Source of the DNA: an uncultured Coprococcus sp.
GTDB lineage: Bacteria; Bacillota; Clostridia; Lachnospirales; Lachnospiraceae
DNA length: 17,151 bases
NCBI GenBank assembly: GCA_900548315.1
Contig: URJU01000027.1
Location: forward strand, 1-17,151
Reading direction: 5' to 3'
Shown here: in pieces, positions 7,170-14,670 of the stretch
Position numbering within the stretch: position 1 is the stretch's first letter
Layout: every line of letters starts with the position of its first letter
Notes under the pieces: generated by a model
Databases searched by the model: none
What the model was told of the DNA's origin: nothing
The model's input: the letters and a program-made list of their open reading frames with translations, nothing else
Made by a program: the position numbers and the translations under genes

Positions 7170-7609
7170 TCACGAATCTCTCTGTACCTGGTATAACAAT
7201 ACTCATAATCATTGATTATTTGACAGAGCTGTTCCTCCGAGTATATCCTCATTTGCCCAGGTTTCAGATACACGCCCCCCATGACTCCATTTTTTATCAG
7301 CATACCCTTATTTCCCATAATATTTACGAGCTGCCTGCCTGAAGTTTTCTTTACATCCAGGTATGCGTCCCAATTTTCACGAAACGCTGCTATGTATTCA
7401 GGTATATTCCTTCCCTGGACTACAACCCTGCTGCCACCATAACGTCTGTCTGGGCCTGGGAAGAAATACTCTATCCTGACGTCACTTCCACAGATCACCA
7501 GTTCCCCCCCCGATCTGAGAACCTCCCTACATGTTTTTTCAACGCCCTGTTTTTCTGTCACATCAGCATTTTTCTCTTTTATAATCTCAGATGTGTCCTT
7601 CTCATCCAT
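7163..7609 (-). CDS. Hypothetical protein downstream of S8 peptidase
   Basis: A 148-residue soluble protein with a charged N-terminal 25 residues, then a globular part containing GGELVICGSDVRIEYFFPG, GGSRVVVQGRNIPEYIAAF and MGNKGMLIKNGVMGGVYL, ending in a Tyr-rich amphipathic helix (CQIINDYEYCYTRYREIRDC). There is no signal peptide or membrane helix. I chose the ATG at 7609 because AGGAG lies nine bases upstream; the ATG at 7618 practically overlaps that site. It starts 41 bases after the peptidase stop with no terminator between, so cotranscription with the subtilase is likely. I do not recognise the fold; a role as partner or regulator of the peptidase is only suggested by position. Confidence 0.7.
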   Translation of the reverse strand: MDEKDTSEIIKEKNADVTEKQGVEKTCREVLRSGGELVICGSDVRIEYFFPGPDRRYGGSRVVVQGRNIPEYIAAFRENWDAYLDVKKTSGRQLVNIMGNKGMLIKNGVMGGVYLKPGQMRIYSEEQLCQIINDYEYCYTRYREIRDC

Positions 7610-7650
7610 AACATTCATCTCCTGTACATATCCTATACTCTGGTATTTTT

Positions 7651-9372
7651 CTACACATTTCTAAGGCTTTCAAATGTGTTGTATATATTCAAACGTCCGT
7701 ATCCCCACTCGGGATTCGGATAATTTCTAATATCAAGTCCCCCACCTGCAGTCCTAGGTCTGACCGCTCCTCTTATCAGGTAATGCCGTATCTGATTCCC
7801 ATTAATCGTTCTCACGTCTTTTCTGTCATATGACCATTCCAGCAAAAGAATACTGCATCCAGCTGCATATGCAGCAGATATAGAAGTGCCGTTTCTTATG
7901 ACTGTTTCATTTTCCAATCCAGTACCGGTTATATTCACCCCCGGAGCAATGAAATCTGGCTTGACACGTCTGTCCGCGGTGTAGCCCCTGCTGTTGTCTA
8001 TATAGAGATTACCATTTGTATAGTCATACGCGCAAGCACATATGGAAGTTTCAGCGCTGGCTGGACTGGTTATCGTGATCCGCGGATCACTTCTTACAAA
8101 TCTCGTCTGAGGGCTCATAAAACTGCTGATGGGCAGCCACGCATTGAAACCCAACTCAGTCTCCCCGACGCCATACACCCGGACTCTCCATATTCCGTTT
8201 GCAGGGCGGATAAATCTCATCATGATCAGTTCCTGCCCCGCAGCATCTTCTATAAGGAAATAATCCACATATATAGTTCCGCCTCCGAATATCGGTCTTA
8301 TGACAGTGCTCTTGTCATACCGCGGTGATATTCTATCTATATACTCGCCGCCCGGAACCTCAAGGGCAACTGAGTACGTGTTCGCCGCACTCCCCCATAT
8401 CTCCAATGTAAAACTGTCATTTTCTGTAACCTCTATCTCCATGGTATCATAATCCCCCTGGCTCTGGGACGTATCATCGCTTGCTGCACTGCCCGGAATA
8501 ATGCTGTCATTTTTTGAGCCTATGATCCCTCTGTAATGATGCCCCGCTCTGCCCTCATTGCCCCCCGCCACCGCAACAGCAAGACCTTTCAAGTCTCCTA
8601 TATTATTTATATACTTCTCAAGAGCCCCTGCTCCTGTATGACTGCCACTGTTTGACCCCCATGTTATCAATACACACATTGGCCTTTTGAGCCTATACTG
8701 AGCCTTGAGCAGGTATGCTACAGCCGTCATTATGTCAACTTCACTACAGGCTACCGGTTCAAGAGGTATACCATACAATTCCCTAAGATTTCTCTTTGCC
8801 TGTTTGACTTTTACAGCGATCACATCCGCGCCTACCGCCACGCTCATGGCTGTACTGCCGCAGAATGTGCCGTGCCCTGTCACATCTGTGATTATCTTTC
8901 GTCCATCGTCTATGGCAGCCTGTATCTCCTCCGCGCTATACTCCATGCCATAACCATATGCCGCGGCGTCAGTACCCTCTATTGTCTGATCCCATGCCGC
9001 AAGTATCCTGCTTCTTCCTCCTTCACGTAAAAAAGCACTGTTATAAATATCAATGCCGCAGTCGACTATTCCAAGTAGCATACCTGCTCCCGTAAGCCCC
9101 AGTATATTCTGTTCCTGAATATTCACAGCACCTATCGCCTCAAGGGCACCAACATCATCCATAGGGCCATACACTTTGGGAAACAATGTATACTCCAATC
9201 TGGAAAAGCTCTCCATGTGATCGGGGGGTATCCTCTGATACACAACTGCATATCTGCTGTCTATAAGGCGCAGCTGATCCGGCTCATAAAATGACTTCAA
9301 AGCATCGCTGTCTCCATTGTACTCCACTATATACTCCACATAATCTTCAGAATAGGCCGCCTCCGATATCAT
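7651..9372 (-). CDS. S8 family (CspA-like) subtilisin-type serine peptidase
   Basis: A subtilase of 573 residues from the chosen start. The triad is intact: Asp in GIVDCGID (residue 104), His in TGHGT (167) and Ser in NGTSISAA (497), with the oxyanion Asn in GGNEG (272). About 180 residues between the Asn and Ser regions form the beta-sandwich insert typical of the CspA/CspB/CspC-like clade (GSAASDDT.. through FNAWLPISS..), known from clostridial germination proteases but also common in gut Lachnospiraceae with unknown substrates. The N-terminus (DYVEYIVEYNGD) matches that clade. I chose the ATG at 9372 because GAGGTG precedes it and a TATAAT (9398-9403) lies just upstream. A longer frame from a GTG at 9471 would run through a terminator hairpin. 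From this start no signal peptide is visible, so a cytoplasmic or unconventionally exported enzyme is implied. Confidence 0.9.
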   Translation of the reverse strand: MISEAAYSEDYVEYIVEYNGDSDALKSFYEPDQLRLIDSRYAVVYQRIPPDHMESFSRLEYTLFPKVYGPMDDVGALEAIGAVNIQEQNILGLTGAGMLLGIVDCGIDIYNSAFLREGGRSRILAAWDQTIEGTDAAAYGYGMEYSAEEIQAAIDDGRKIITDVTGHGTFCGSTAMSVAVGADVIAVKVKQAKRNLRELYGIPLEPVACSEVDIMTAVAYLLKAQYRLKRPMCVLITWGSNSGSHTGAGALEKYINNIGDLKGLAVAVAGGNEGRAGHHYRGIIGSKNDSIIPGSAASDDTSQSQGDYDTMEIEVTENDSFTLEIWGSAANTYSVALEVPGGEYIDRISPRYDKSTVIRPIFGGGTIYVDYFLIEDAAGQELIMMRFIRPANGIWRVRVYGVGETELGFNAWLPISSFMSPQTRFVRSDPRITITSPASAETSICACAYDYTNGNLYIDNSRGYTADRRVKPDFIAPGVNITGTGLENETVIRNGTSISAAYAAGCSILLLEWSYDRKDVRTINGNQIRHYLIRGAVRPRTAGGGLDIRNYPNPEWGYGRLNIYNTFESLRNV

Positions 9373-9397
9373 TGCGCACCTCACCCATAAGACAGTT

Positions 9398-9403
9398 ATT
9401 ATA
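9398..9403 (-). promoter_or_regulatory. Candidate -10 element for S8 peptidase gene
   Basis: A perfect TATAAT on the minus strand lies between the upstream terminator and the peptidase start, predicting a leader of about 20 bases. The -35 region is only T-rich, without a good TTGACA match. Its position supports the 9372 start. Confidence 0.4.
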
Positions 9404-9420
9404 ATATATGATGAAACAGC

Positions 9421-9483
9421 AAAAAAATTCCCACAAATATGTCGCCTATGCATATGATCAATGCATTGCACACATCGTGGGAA
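9421..9483 (-). terminator. Intrinsic terminator of the DUF885 lipoprotein gene
   Basis: On the minus strand TTCCCAC (9477-9483) pairs with GTGGGAA (9428-9434), followed directly by seven T residues (9421-9427). Inside the long loop, GATGT/ACAT and two ATGCAT segments can pair and close it further. It lies 40 bases after the stop at 9524 and before the peptidase promoter. Confidence 0.65.
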
Positions 9484-9523
9484 TCCTCTTTACAGCATCA
9501 CATTTGACGCTTTTGAGTACTGT

Positions 9524-11368
9524 TTATTTCTTTGTGTTTATATATTTGTCTACCTGTTGCTTAAGTATATTGAACTGGCACGGGCCTGTCTCGAGTACAA
9601 CCGTATTGAACTCCTTGAGGTCAAACTTTGAGCCAAGCTCCTCTTCCGCGTAATCCCTGATTTCCTTGAGTTCATAGTAACCCGTTGAATAACTCTGGTA
9701 TACCGCCGGATCCCCAACCAAAGTGGTGTAAAGTCCATCCGCCGCATCGCCGCTGAGTCCCTTGCCCACAAGATAATCCTTTGCATCCTGAAGACTCCAT
9801 CCCTCATAGTTGATTCCTATATCAATTCTGCCACACACCAGATAATTTATCTCATCATTTATCTGATAAAGTTTGGCTACATTCTCCGAATTTGATGCGC
9901 CTTCAAATGTATAATAACTAAGCGCATCATAGCATGCGTACATTGCCCATCCTTCCTTGTAACCGAGGAAATTCAGCACTGTTCTGATCGGTTCCGGATC
10001 AATTGACATATAGTATGCATTCTGAAGCATATGTCCAGGATAACCCTCATGGGCAAGTGTGGTCCACATTCCGTCTGTATGTTTGCCATTTACCCTTATA
10101 AGGTTGTTGTCCTGATCATCTATCGCTGGCGACATATAGTATGCAAGAACATTCTCCTGTATTTCTTCAAGACTCTTATCCAGTTTCTTGGCTGTATAAC
10201 TTATCTCTCTCATATCCGGATAGTGATCAGTGGCCGTCTCCATGAGTCTGTCTATTATCTCTGTAGGCTCCGCATCGTCGTACTCAGAGAACAGATCATC
10301 GTAATTGCTATACAGATACTCGTATGAATCGTAGTCCTTGATCACCATGGAGGTCATATCGGTTAAAAGTTGCGAAAGGTTGTCATCCAGCATCTCCGCA
10401 ACCTCATCAGGTGTCTTATCAGTTCCCGCTGCATTCTGGAGCAAATATGTATAGTAGTCCTTTCCCCCTTCGTAATTGCAAAGTCCGCCATCATTCTTTC
10501 CTGTTCCCTTGAGTGAACTGAGCACATCTATAACATCCTGGAACGCTGGTATTAGACTGTCAGCCACAGCCTTTTTATTCTGTGCCTCAAAATTCCTAAT
10601 CTCCTCCTCTGTGAGAAAACTCAGTGATTCAATACTGTCATTAAATGTCTGTATCATAAAATGATTGTCTTTGTCAGATATGAAATCTTCACACTGCTCT
10701 ATGACTGCGTCACACACATCATCACTCATGAAATACCCCTTCTCAGACTTGACCTTTTCAAATTCAAGGTAATCATCAAAGTAATCCTTCACCATACCGA
10801 GTACTTCTATATATCTCTCCACATCACCCTTGTCGTCAAATCTGTAGTCGGTAAAATATGTGGATATATTAGCCTGAAGTCCCTTCATAGGCGAAAACGG
10901 CTCACTTAAATAGATATTGAGATAACCCTGCTCCTGATTTTCCATGTACTGTTTTATTATATCGTATGTGAGCTGCTGGTTCTCCGTCAGGTCTTCTCTG
11001 TCAAATGATGAGAGTTTCTCATATGTCTCATCAAATTCGGCCTTCTGTTTCCTGATACCCTCATCGCTCATATCATCATCACCCAGTGAAACCTCCGGCT
11101 CCGGTATTCCAAGCGCATCTCCATCTTTTATCTCATAGTTATATGTAAGTGTGTCGGATGTCACACTGTCCACATATTCATCATGAAGGAACTCTTCAAA
11201 TCTCTTCTGCTCCGCAGTGTAATCTTCCTCTTTATCCCTCGTCACTCCAAATATATCCTTCACATCAAACATGTGCGAACTGCACGCAGTCGACGAAACA
11301 AGCAGTGCTGCAGCCGCAAGTATAACCGCAGCCCTCTTTATTTTCTTTGCAAATTTTATCTTAAACAT
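9524..11368 (-). CDS. DUF885 family zinc-metallopeptidase-like lipoprotein
   Basis: A 614-residue surface lipoprotein. The signal peptide has a lysine/arginine-rich start (1-12), a hydrophobic core AAVILAAAALLV and a lipobox ending STAC, with C29 the lipidated cysteine. An acidic linker follows, then a mostly helical DUF885 domain. The metal-site motif HEGYPGH at 440-446 (HExxxGH) and the downstream EGW at 472-474 (YKEGWAMYA) are those expected for this zinc-dependent family, which resembles carboxypeptidases in fold. DIGINYEGWSLQDA at 516-529 is another family segment. It probably acts outside the membrane on peptides; the substrate is unknown. AAGGAG lies about six bases before the ATG. It is a single-gene unit with its own promoter (11412-11441) and terminator (9421-9483). 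Confidence 0.92.
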   Translation of the reverse strand: MFKIKFAKKIKRAAVILAAAALLVSSTACSSHMFDVKDIFGVTRDKEEDYTAEQKRFEEFLHDEYVDSVTSDTLTYNYEIKDGDALGIPEPEVSLGDDDMSDEGIRKQKAEFDETYEKLSSFDREDLTENQQLTYDIIKQYMENQEQGYLNIYLSEPFSPMKGLQANISTYFTDYRFDDKGDVERYIEVLGMVKDYFDDYLEFEKVKSEKGYFMSDDVCDAVIEQCEDFISDKDNHFMIQTFNDSIESLSFLTEEEIRNFEAQNKKAVADSLIPAFQDVIDVLSSLKGTGKNDGGLCNYEGGKDYYTYLLQNAAGTDKTPDEVAEMLDDNLSQLLTDMTSMVIKDYDSYEYLYSNYDDLFSEYDDAEPTEIIDRLMETATDHYPDMREISYTAKKLDKSLEEIQENVLAYYMSPAIDDQDNNLIRVNGKHTDGMWTTLAHEGYPGHMLQNAYYMSIDPEPIRTVLNFLGYKEGWAMYACYDALSYYTFEGASNSENVAKLYQINDEINYLVCGRIDIGINYEGWSLQDAKDYLVGKGLSGDAADGLYTTLVGDPAVYQSYSTGYYELKEIRDYAEEELGSKFDLKEFNTVVLETGPCQFNILKQQVDKYINTKK

Positions 11369-11411
11369 ATTATCTCCTTACCGTGTATTCCCCCACATAT
11401 GCTATCTGAAT

Positions 11412-11441
11412 ATTGTATGACATATCTACCCCAATTGTCCA
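11412..11441 (-). promoter_or_regulatory. Promoter of the DUF885 lipoprotein gene
   Basis: On the minus strand TGGACA (11436-11441, 5/6 match) and TACAAT (11412-11417, 5/6 match) are separated by 18 bases. An A/T-rich imperfect palindrome (TTAATTTGAATTAA) lies just upstream and could act as an UP element. Confidence 0.6.
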
Positions 11442-11512
11442 TTAATTTGAATTAAATTTTATAACTGTTAAGAGCTGATATCCTACTTTTTTCTTTATTT
11501 CTTTATTGCATA

Positions 11513-12079
11513 TTACAAAATTCCAAGTCCGTCAAGAACAACCTTTATTCCTATAAGAATAAGTATTATGCCCCCCACAAGCTCAGCCTTGGACTTATAT
11601 TTTGTTCCAAATATACTTCCTATCTTCACTCCCGCAGCCGAGAATATGAATGTTATACATCCTATGAACAGAACTGCAATCACGATATATAATGTAGAGA
11701 GTTTGAGAAACGCGAATGACACGCCGACCGCAAGTGCATCTATACTGGTTGCCACCGCAAGTATAAACATAACCTTTGCACTCATGTCAGCATCCACTTC
11801 CTCCTCTTCTCCAAATGATTCCTTTATCATACTGCCACCTATGAAAAGCATGAGCACAAATGCTATCCAGTGAGACCATTTGCTTACAAGATCTGCAAAG
11901 AAACTGCCAAGCACATATCCTATCGCGGGCATTAGTGCCTGAAACCCTCCAAACCACGCACCGGCAATCGCCATATGTTTCACCTTGATGTTTCTGAGAG
12001 AAAGTCCCTTACATATAGACACTGCAAAAGCATCCATCGACAAACCTACAGCAAGCATAAACAATTCGATAATACTCAT
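11513..12079 (-). CDS. mntP: Manganese efflux pump MntP
   Basis: A 188-residue membrane protein of six predicted helices that exports Mn2+ and protects against manganese excess. Family residues are visible in the two repeat halves: SMDAFAVSI with D16 in helix 1, and ATSIDALAVGVSFAF with D114 in helix 4; paired acidic residues in these positions are the proposed Mn2+ path. A glutamate-rich cytoplasmic loop (about 87-98) separates the halves. GGAG (12088-12091) lies eight bases before the ATG. Upstream, the leader contains an Mn2+ riboswitch and terminator, so expression should rise when manganese is high. That agrees with the usual yybP-ykoY/mntP pairing and strengthens the assignment. Confidence 0.95.
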   Translation of the reverse strand: MSIIELFMLAVGLSMDAFAVSICKGLSLRNIKVKHMAIAGAWFGGFQALMPAIGYVLGSFFADLVSKWSHWIAFVLMLFIGGSMIKESFGEEEEVDADMSAKVMFILAVATSIDALAVGVSFAFLKLSTLYIVIAVLFIGCITFIFSAAGVKIGSIFGTKYKSKAELVGGIILILIGIKVVLDGLGIL

Positions 12080-12174
12080 AATCTCTTCTCCATATCTTTG
12101 TATTTTGATCTACCCATTGTCCTGTTTCATCTTCGCAATATCAGTCATGAATCATCAACGGGAACTGTGTATAT

Positions 12175-12218
12175 AAAAAGAGACCTCCCGGACAGCAAAA
12201 AGCTGTCCAGAAAGTCTC
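12175..12218 (-). terminator. Riboswitch-controlled intrinsic terminator ahead of mntP
   Basis: On the minus strand GAGACTTTCTGGACAGC pairs with GCTGTCCGGGAGGTCTC through 17 positions (including G-U pairs) over a TTTTT loop, followed by TTTTT. The first GAGAC is also the 3' strand of riboswitch helix P1, so terminator and aptamer P1 exclude each other. Confidence 0.88.
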
Positions 12219-12328
12219 ATCATCTACAGTAATACCAGATCCTCTCCGTCTTATGCATGACGAATGTCGATCATTATGTTGATATCACAACGTTTTATGA
12301 AACGCTGACTACTCCCTTAATGAACTTT
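12211..12328 (-). promoter_or_regulatory. yybP-ykoY manganese riboswitch aptamer
   Basis: The minus-strand leader of mntP has the family's conserved 5' element AAGGGAGTAG (12309-12318). Helix P1 is AAAGTTCAT (12320-12328) with ATGAGACTTT (12211-12220), nine pairs with one bulged G. A second helix AGCGTTT/AAACGTT follows, and then a hairpin CGTC/GACG inside a GATC/GATC helix. P1 formation removes GAGAC from the terminator, so ligand binding would switch mntP on, as known for Mn2+ sensing by this class. The call rests on the 5' motif, the architecture and the mntP context, not on a covariance search. Confidence 0.85.
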
Positions 12329-12331
12329 GAC

Positions 12332-12360
12332 ATTCTATCATATTGATAATTTTTTATCAA
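12332..12360 (-). promoter_or_regulatory. Promoter of the mntP riboswitch transcript
   Basis: TTGATA (12355-12360) and TAGAAT (12332-12337) on the minus strand are 17 bases apart. Transcription would begin near 12325-12328, exactly where helix P1 of the riboswitch starts. The -35 lies in an 18-base perfect inverted repeat, TTGATAA-4-TTATCAA (12343-12360), which might be an operator. Confidence 0.65.
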
Positions 12361-12390
12361 GTACATTTAGGAAGTTATGCATTATCCTTT

Positions 12391-13941
12391 TTAATTTTCA
12401 GTTATGCTGCCGGTTTTCCCTGAATCTTCTAGGGCTGGCGTTCCGCGCAGCTCTATTAATGGGCTGCCCTTTCCTCTGATATAGTCACCTGTTATGGTAA
12501 CTCTTCCAATTGTGTCATCCCTAGGTATCTGATACATGATATCCAGCATAAATTTCTCAATGATAGCACGAAGGGCTCTGGCTCCTGTCTTCCTCTTCAC
12601 AGCTTCACTCGCTATCGCCTCATATGCACTCTCATCAAATCTTAGATCCACCTCGTCTAATGCGAGAAGTTTCTTGTACTGCTTTAGAATGGCATTCTTT
12701 GGCTCCTTAAGGATCTTTATATACATATCCTTGTCAAGAGCATCAAGCGTAAACAGTACGGGAAGTCGGCCAAGAAACTCCGGTATCATTCCAAAGTCTC
12801 TGAGATCCTCAGTTGTCACCTGTCTGAGAAGGTTTGGCTCATCATCATACTTGTCCTTGAGTTCCGCTTTAAATCCCATGGATGCCTGCTTGCTTATTCT
12901 TCCCTTTATTATATCTTCGAGATCCGGAAACGCTCCACCGCATATAAACAGGATATTTCTCGTGTTGATAGTCGTCATCGGAACCATTGCATTCTTGCTG
13001 CCAGAACCAACCGGAACCTCTACATCTGCCCCCTCCAGGAGTTTCAGGAGTCCCTGCTGAACCGACTCACCGCTCACATCCCTGCTGTTGCTGTTCTGTT
13101 TCTTTGCAATCTTGTCTATCTCATCTATGAACACTATTCCGCGTTCAGCCCTCTCCACATCGTTGTCCGCTGCAGCGAGAAGTTTTGACAGAACACTCTC
13201 TACATCATCACCTATATAACCTGCCTCCGTCAGTGTGGTGGCATCTGTTATTGCCAGCGGTACCTGAAGTAGCTTTGCTATAGTCTTTACAATATAAGTC
13301 TTTCCACATCCGGTAGGTCCCACCATAAGCATATTTGACTTCTCTATCTCTATGTCATCCATAGTATCAGTGAGCACCCTCTTATAATGGTTATACACAG
13401 CCACCGATATGACCTTCTTTGCATATTCCTGTCCCACAACGTACTCATCAAGCATCGCCTTTATCCTGTGAGGTGCCGGGATAGTCTTAAGCGACAACTC
13501 CTCCTGCTGCTTTTTTTCCTTTGGAGCCTTCTTCTTTACCTTCTGCGACTTTGGTATGTCATTCTGCGCTTTAAACTTTGACATGTCTATATTGCCAAAC
13601 GGCATGTTCGTAAGGTCTATGAACTGCATATTGCCAAGTCCTGGCATATTGCCAAATCCCGAGTTTGAAAAACTGTCAAATGATCTCTGCATACAGTCAG
13701 GACATATGTTTATATCCCCTGGCATATGTATCAGTTTACCCGCAACACTCTCCGGTCTGCGGCAGAGATAGCAGTACTTCTCATAATCGTCTTCCTTATC
13801 AGCATTCGAATCAACGGTCTTGGAATCAGAACCCTTTTTATCATGGTTCGCATCATCACCTTTGTGTTCATTAACAGAATCAGCAACTTCATATGTAGTA
13901 TCATACACATTGTCTTCTATATCATCATATTTATCTGTCAT
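12391..13941 (-). CDS. clpX: ClpX-type AAA+ unfoldase with extended N-terminus
   Basis: ATP-dependent unfoldase that feeds substrates to ClpP; 516 residues against about 420 in standard ClpX. Residues 1-55 are an acidic, probably disordered extension. Zinc ligands are C57, C60, C80 and C83. A Gly/Asn/Met-rich then Lys-rich linker (88-150) leads to the AAA+ core: Walker A GPTGCGKT at 208-215, pore loop GYIG at 241-244 (usually GYVG), Walker B IVFIDEID at 269-276, the ClpP-docking loop MGF at 355-357 (usually IGF), arginine finger in GRLP (R392), and sensor-2 GAR (R455). The RKH loop that reads ssrA tags in E. coli is replaced by GSGSKNAM (312-319). The ATG at 13941 has GGAGG 12 bases upstream. 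clpP and tig are not adjacent, so this may be a second ClpX. Confidence 0.93.
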   Translation of the reverse strand: MTDKYDDIEDNVYDTTYEVADSVNEHKGDDANHDKKGSDSKTVDSNADKEDDYEKYCYLCRRPESVAGKLIHMPGDINICPDCMQRSFDSFSNSGFGNMPGLGNMQFIDLTNMPFGNIDMSKFKAQNDIPKSQKVKKKAPKEKKQQEELSLKTIPAPHRIKAMLDEYVVGQEYAKKVISVAVYNHYKRVLTDTMDDIEIEKSNMLMVGPTGCGKTYIVKTIAKLLQVPLAITDATTLTEAGYIGDDVESVLSKLLAAADNDVERAERGIVFIDEIDKIAKKQNSNSRDVSGESVQQGLLKLLEGADVEVPVGSGSKNAMVPMTTINTRNILFICGGAFPDLEDIIKGRISKQASMGFKAELKDKYDDEPNLLRQVTTEDLRDFGMIPEFLGRLPVLFTLDALDKDMYIKILKEPKNAILKQYKKLLALDEVDLRFDESAYEAIASEAVKRKTGARALRAIIEKFMLDIMYQIPRDDTIGRVTITGDYIRGKGSPLIELRGTPALEDSGKTGSITEN

Positions 13942-13984
13942 TCTCTCTTTTGTCCTCCAAAAATAAAAATCTACACTTTTTGAT

Positions 13985-14014
13985 ATAATAACATATACCA
14001 ACCATATTTACCAA
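13985..14014 (-). promoter_or_regulatory. Candidate clpX promoter
   Basis: On the minus strand TTGGTA (14009-14014, 4/6) and TATTAT (13985-13990, 5/6, with the extended TG one base upstream) are 18 bases apart, about 45 bases before the clpX ATG. TTGGTA recurs 13 bases downstream of the -35 as a direct repeat. The rest of the 305-base divergent region up to glnK holds nothing else recognisable besides the glnK promoter. Confidence 0.4.
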
Positions 14015-14166
14015 CACCTTGAAATATGAAATTCCTGTAAACTTAAATATAGGTACCTCAAATATCACAGCCAAGCAAAATCGCTTAATAAAATAAAGTG
14101 TTCTGCCGTGAAATTTCGCTGTTTCGCCTGCATTCTCTTTACATTTCTTTTAATATTTTTGCATTT

Positions 14167-14206
14167 GCCCAACGGTATAGAATTGAATTTTGGGCTATGT
14201 TATAAT
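14167..14206 (+). promoter_or_regulatory. glnK promoter with flanking inverted repeat
   Basis: TGTTATAAT (14198-14206) is a perfect extended -10. The -35 is poor (near 14178-14183), suggesting dependence on the TG element or an activator. The inverted repeat GCCCAA (14167-14172) and TTGGGC (14190-14195) brackets the -35 region and is a candidate regulator site. Confidence 0.55.
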
Positions 14207-14246
14207 CTGTTCAAACAAATCCAATGGGTTAAAGGAGGACTGTGAA

Positions 14247-14585
14247 ATGAAAAAACTTGAGATTGTAGTTCGTTCAGAAAAGCTTGACGACGTAAAAGCT
14301 ATCCTCGATGAGTGCGAGTCAACAGGCGCCATGGTTTCAAACATCATGGGTTATGGTAATCAGAAGGGATATAAGACAACCTATAGAGGCAGCGAATATG
14401 TTGTAAATCTTATTCCAAAGGTTAAGATTGAGACTATTGCCGCCGATGATGTGGCTGACAAGATAATCTTCAAAGTATGCGAGAGGATTTCAACAGGAAA
14501 GATTGGCGATGGCAAGATCTTCGTGTATGATGTCGCAGACGTTGTACGTATTCGAACCGGTGAGCGCGGAGAGACGGCTCTTTAA
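14247..14585 (+). CDS. glnK: Nitrogen regulatory protein P-II (GlnK/GlnB family)
   Basis: A 112-residue PII signalling protein, exactly the family length. PII trimers sense 2-oxoglutarate and ATP/ADP and bind targets such as the ammonium channel AmtB. The T-loop is complete (GYGNQKGYKTTYRGSEYVVNLIPKVKIE region, 35-62) with Y51 in YRGSEY, the residue uridylylated in proteobacteria; whether it is modified here cannot be told. The ATP-site loop TGKIGDGKIFVYDV (83-96) and C-terminal RTGERG (103-108) are conserved. AAAGGAGG lies eight bases before the ATG at 14247; an upstream in-frame ATG at 14190 would overlap the promoter and is rejected. It is followed by its own terminator and lies 1.2 kb before amtB, the likely partner, with an AraC-type gene in the opposite direction between. 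The name glnK rests on that proximity. Confidence 0.94.
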   Translation: MKKLEIVVRSEKLDDVKAILDECESTGAMVSNIMGYGNQKGYKTTYRGSEYVVNLIPKVKIETIAADDVADKIIFKVCERISTGKIGDGKIFVYDVADVVRIRTGERGETAL

Positions 14586-14623
14586 AAATTTGATATCCAG
14601 CATCATTCCTTTTTCTAACTTTG

Positions 14624-14661
14624 CAGCCGGCTGGTTTTTCCAACCGGCTGTATTTTGTTTT
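14624..14661 (+). terminator. Intrinsic terminator of glnK
   Basis: CAGCCGGCTGG and CCAACCGGCTG form an 11-position stem (one mismatch) over TTTTT, followed by TATTTTGTTTT. It ends glnK 40 bases after its stop and lies just past the convergent AraC-family gene; in that direction there is no T-tract. Confidence 0.85.
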
Positions 14662-14670
14662 CGCGGGCAA

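Noticed and set aside
7651..9372. Calling the S8 peptidase a spore germination protease
   Set aside because: The Csp-like clade is also common in bacteria without evidence of spores; no spore gene or cortex hydrolase is in the window.
9373..9471. N-terminal extension of the S8 peptidase from a GTG start, with an apparent signal anchor
   Set aside because: It runs through the terminator of the previous gene and past a good -10; its ribosome site is about 12 bases away and weak, while 9372 has GAGGTG close by.
12536..13060. Plus-strand reading frame of 174 codons
   Set aside because: It is the antisense shadow of the clpX AAA+ domain, Ser/Arg-rich as expected for such shadows.
14190..14246. 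Longer glnK start at 14190
   Set aside because: It would place coding sequence over the promoter; AAAGGAGG directly precedes the 14247 start and gives the canonical 112 residues.
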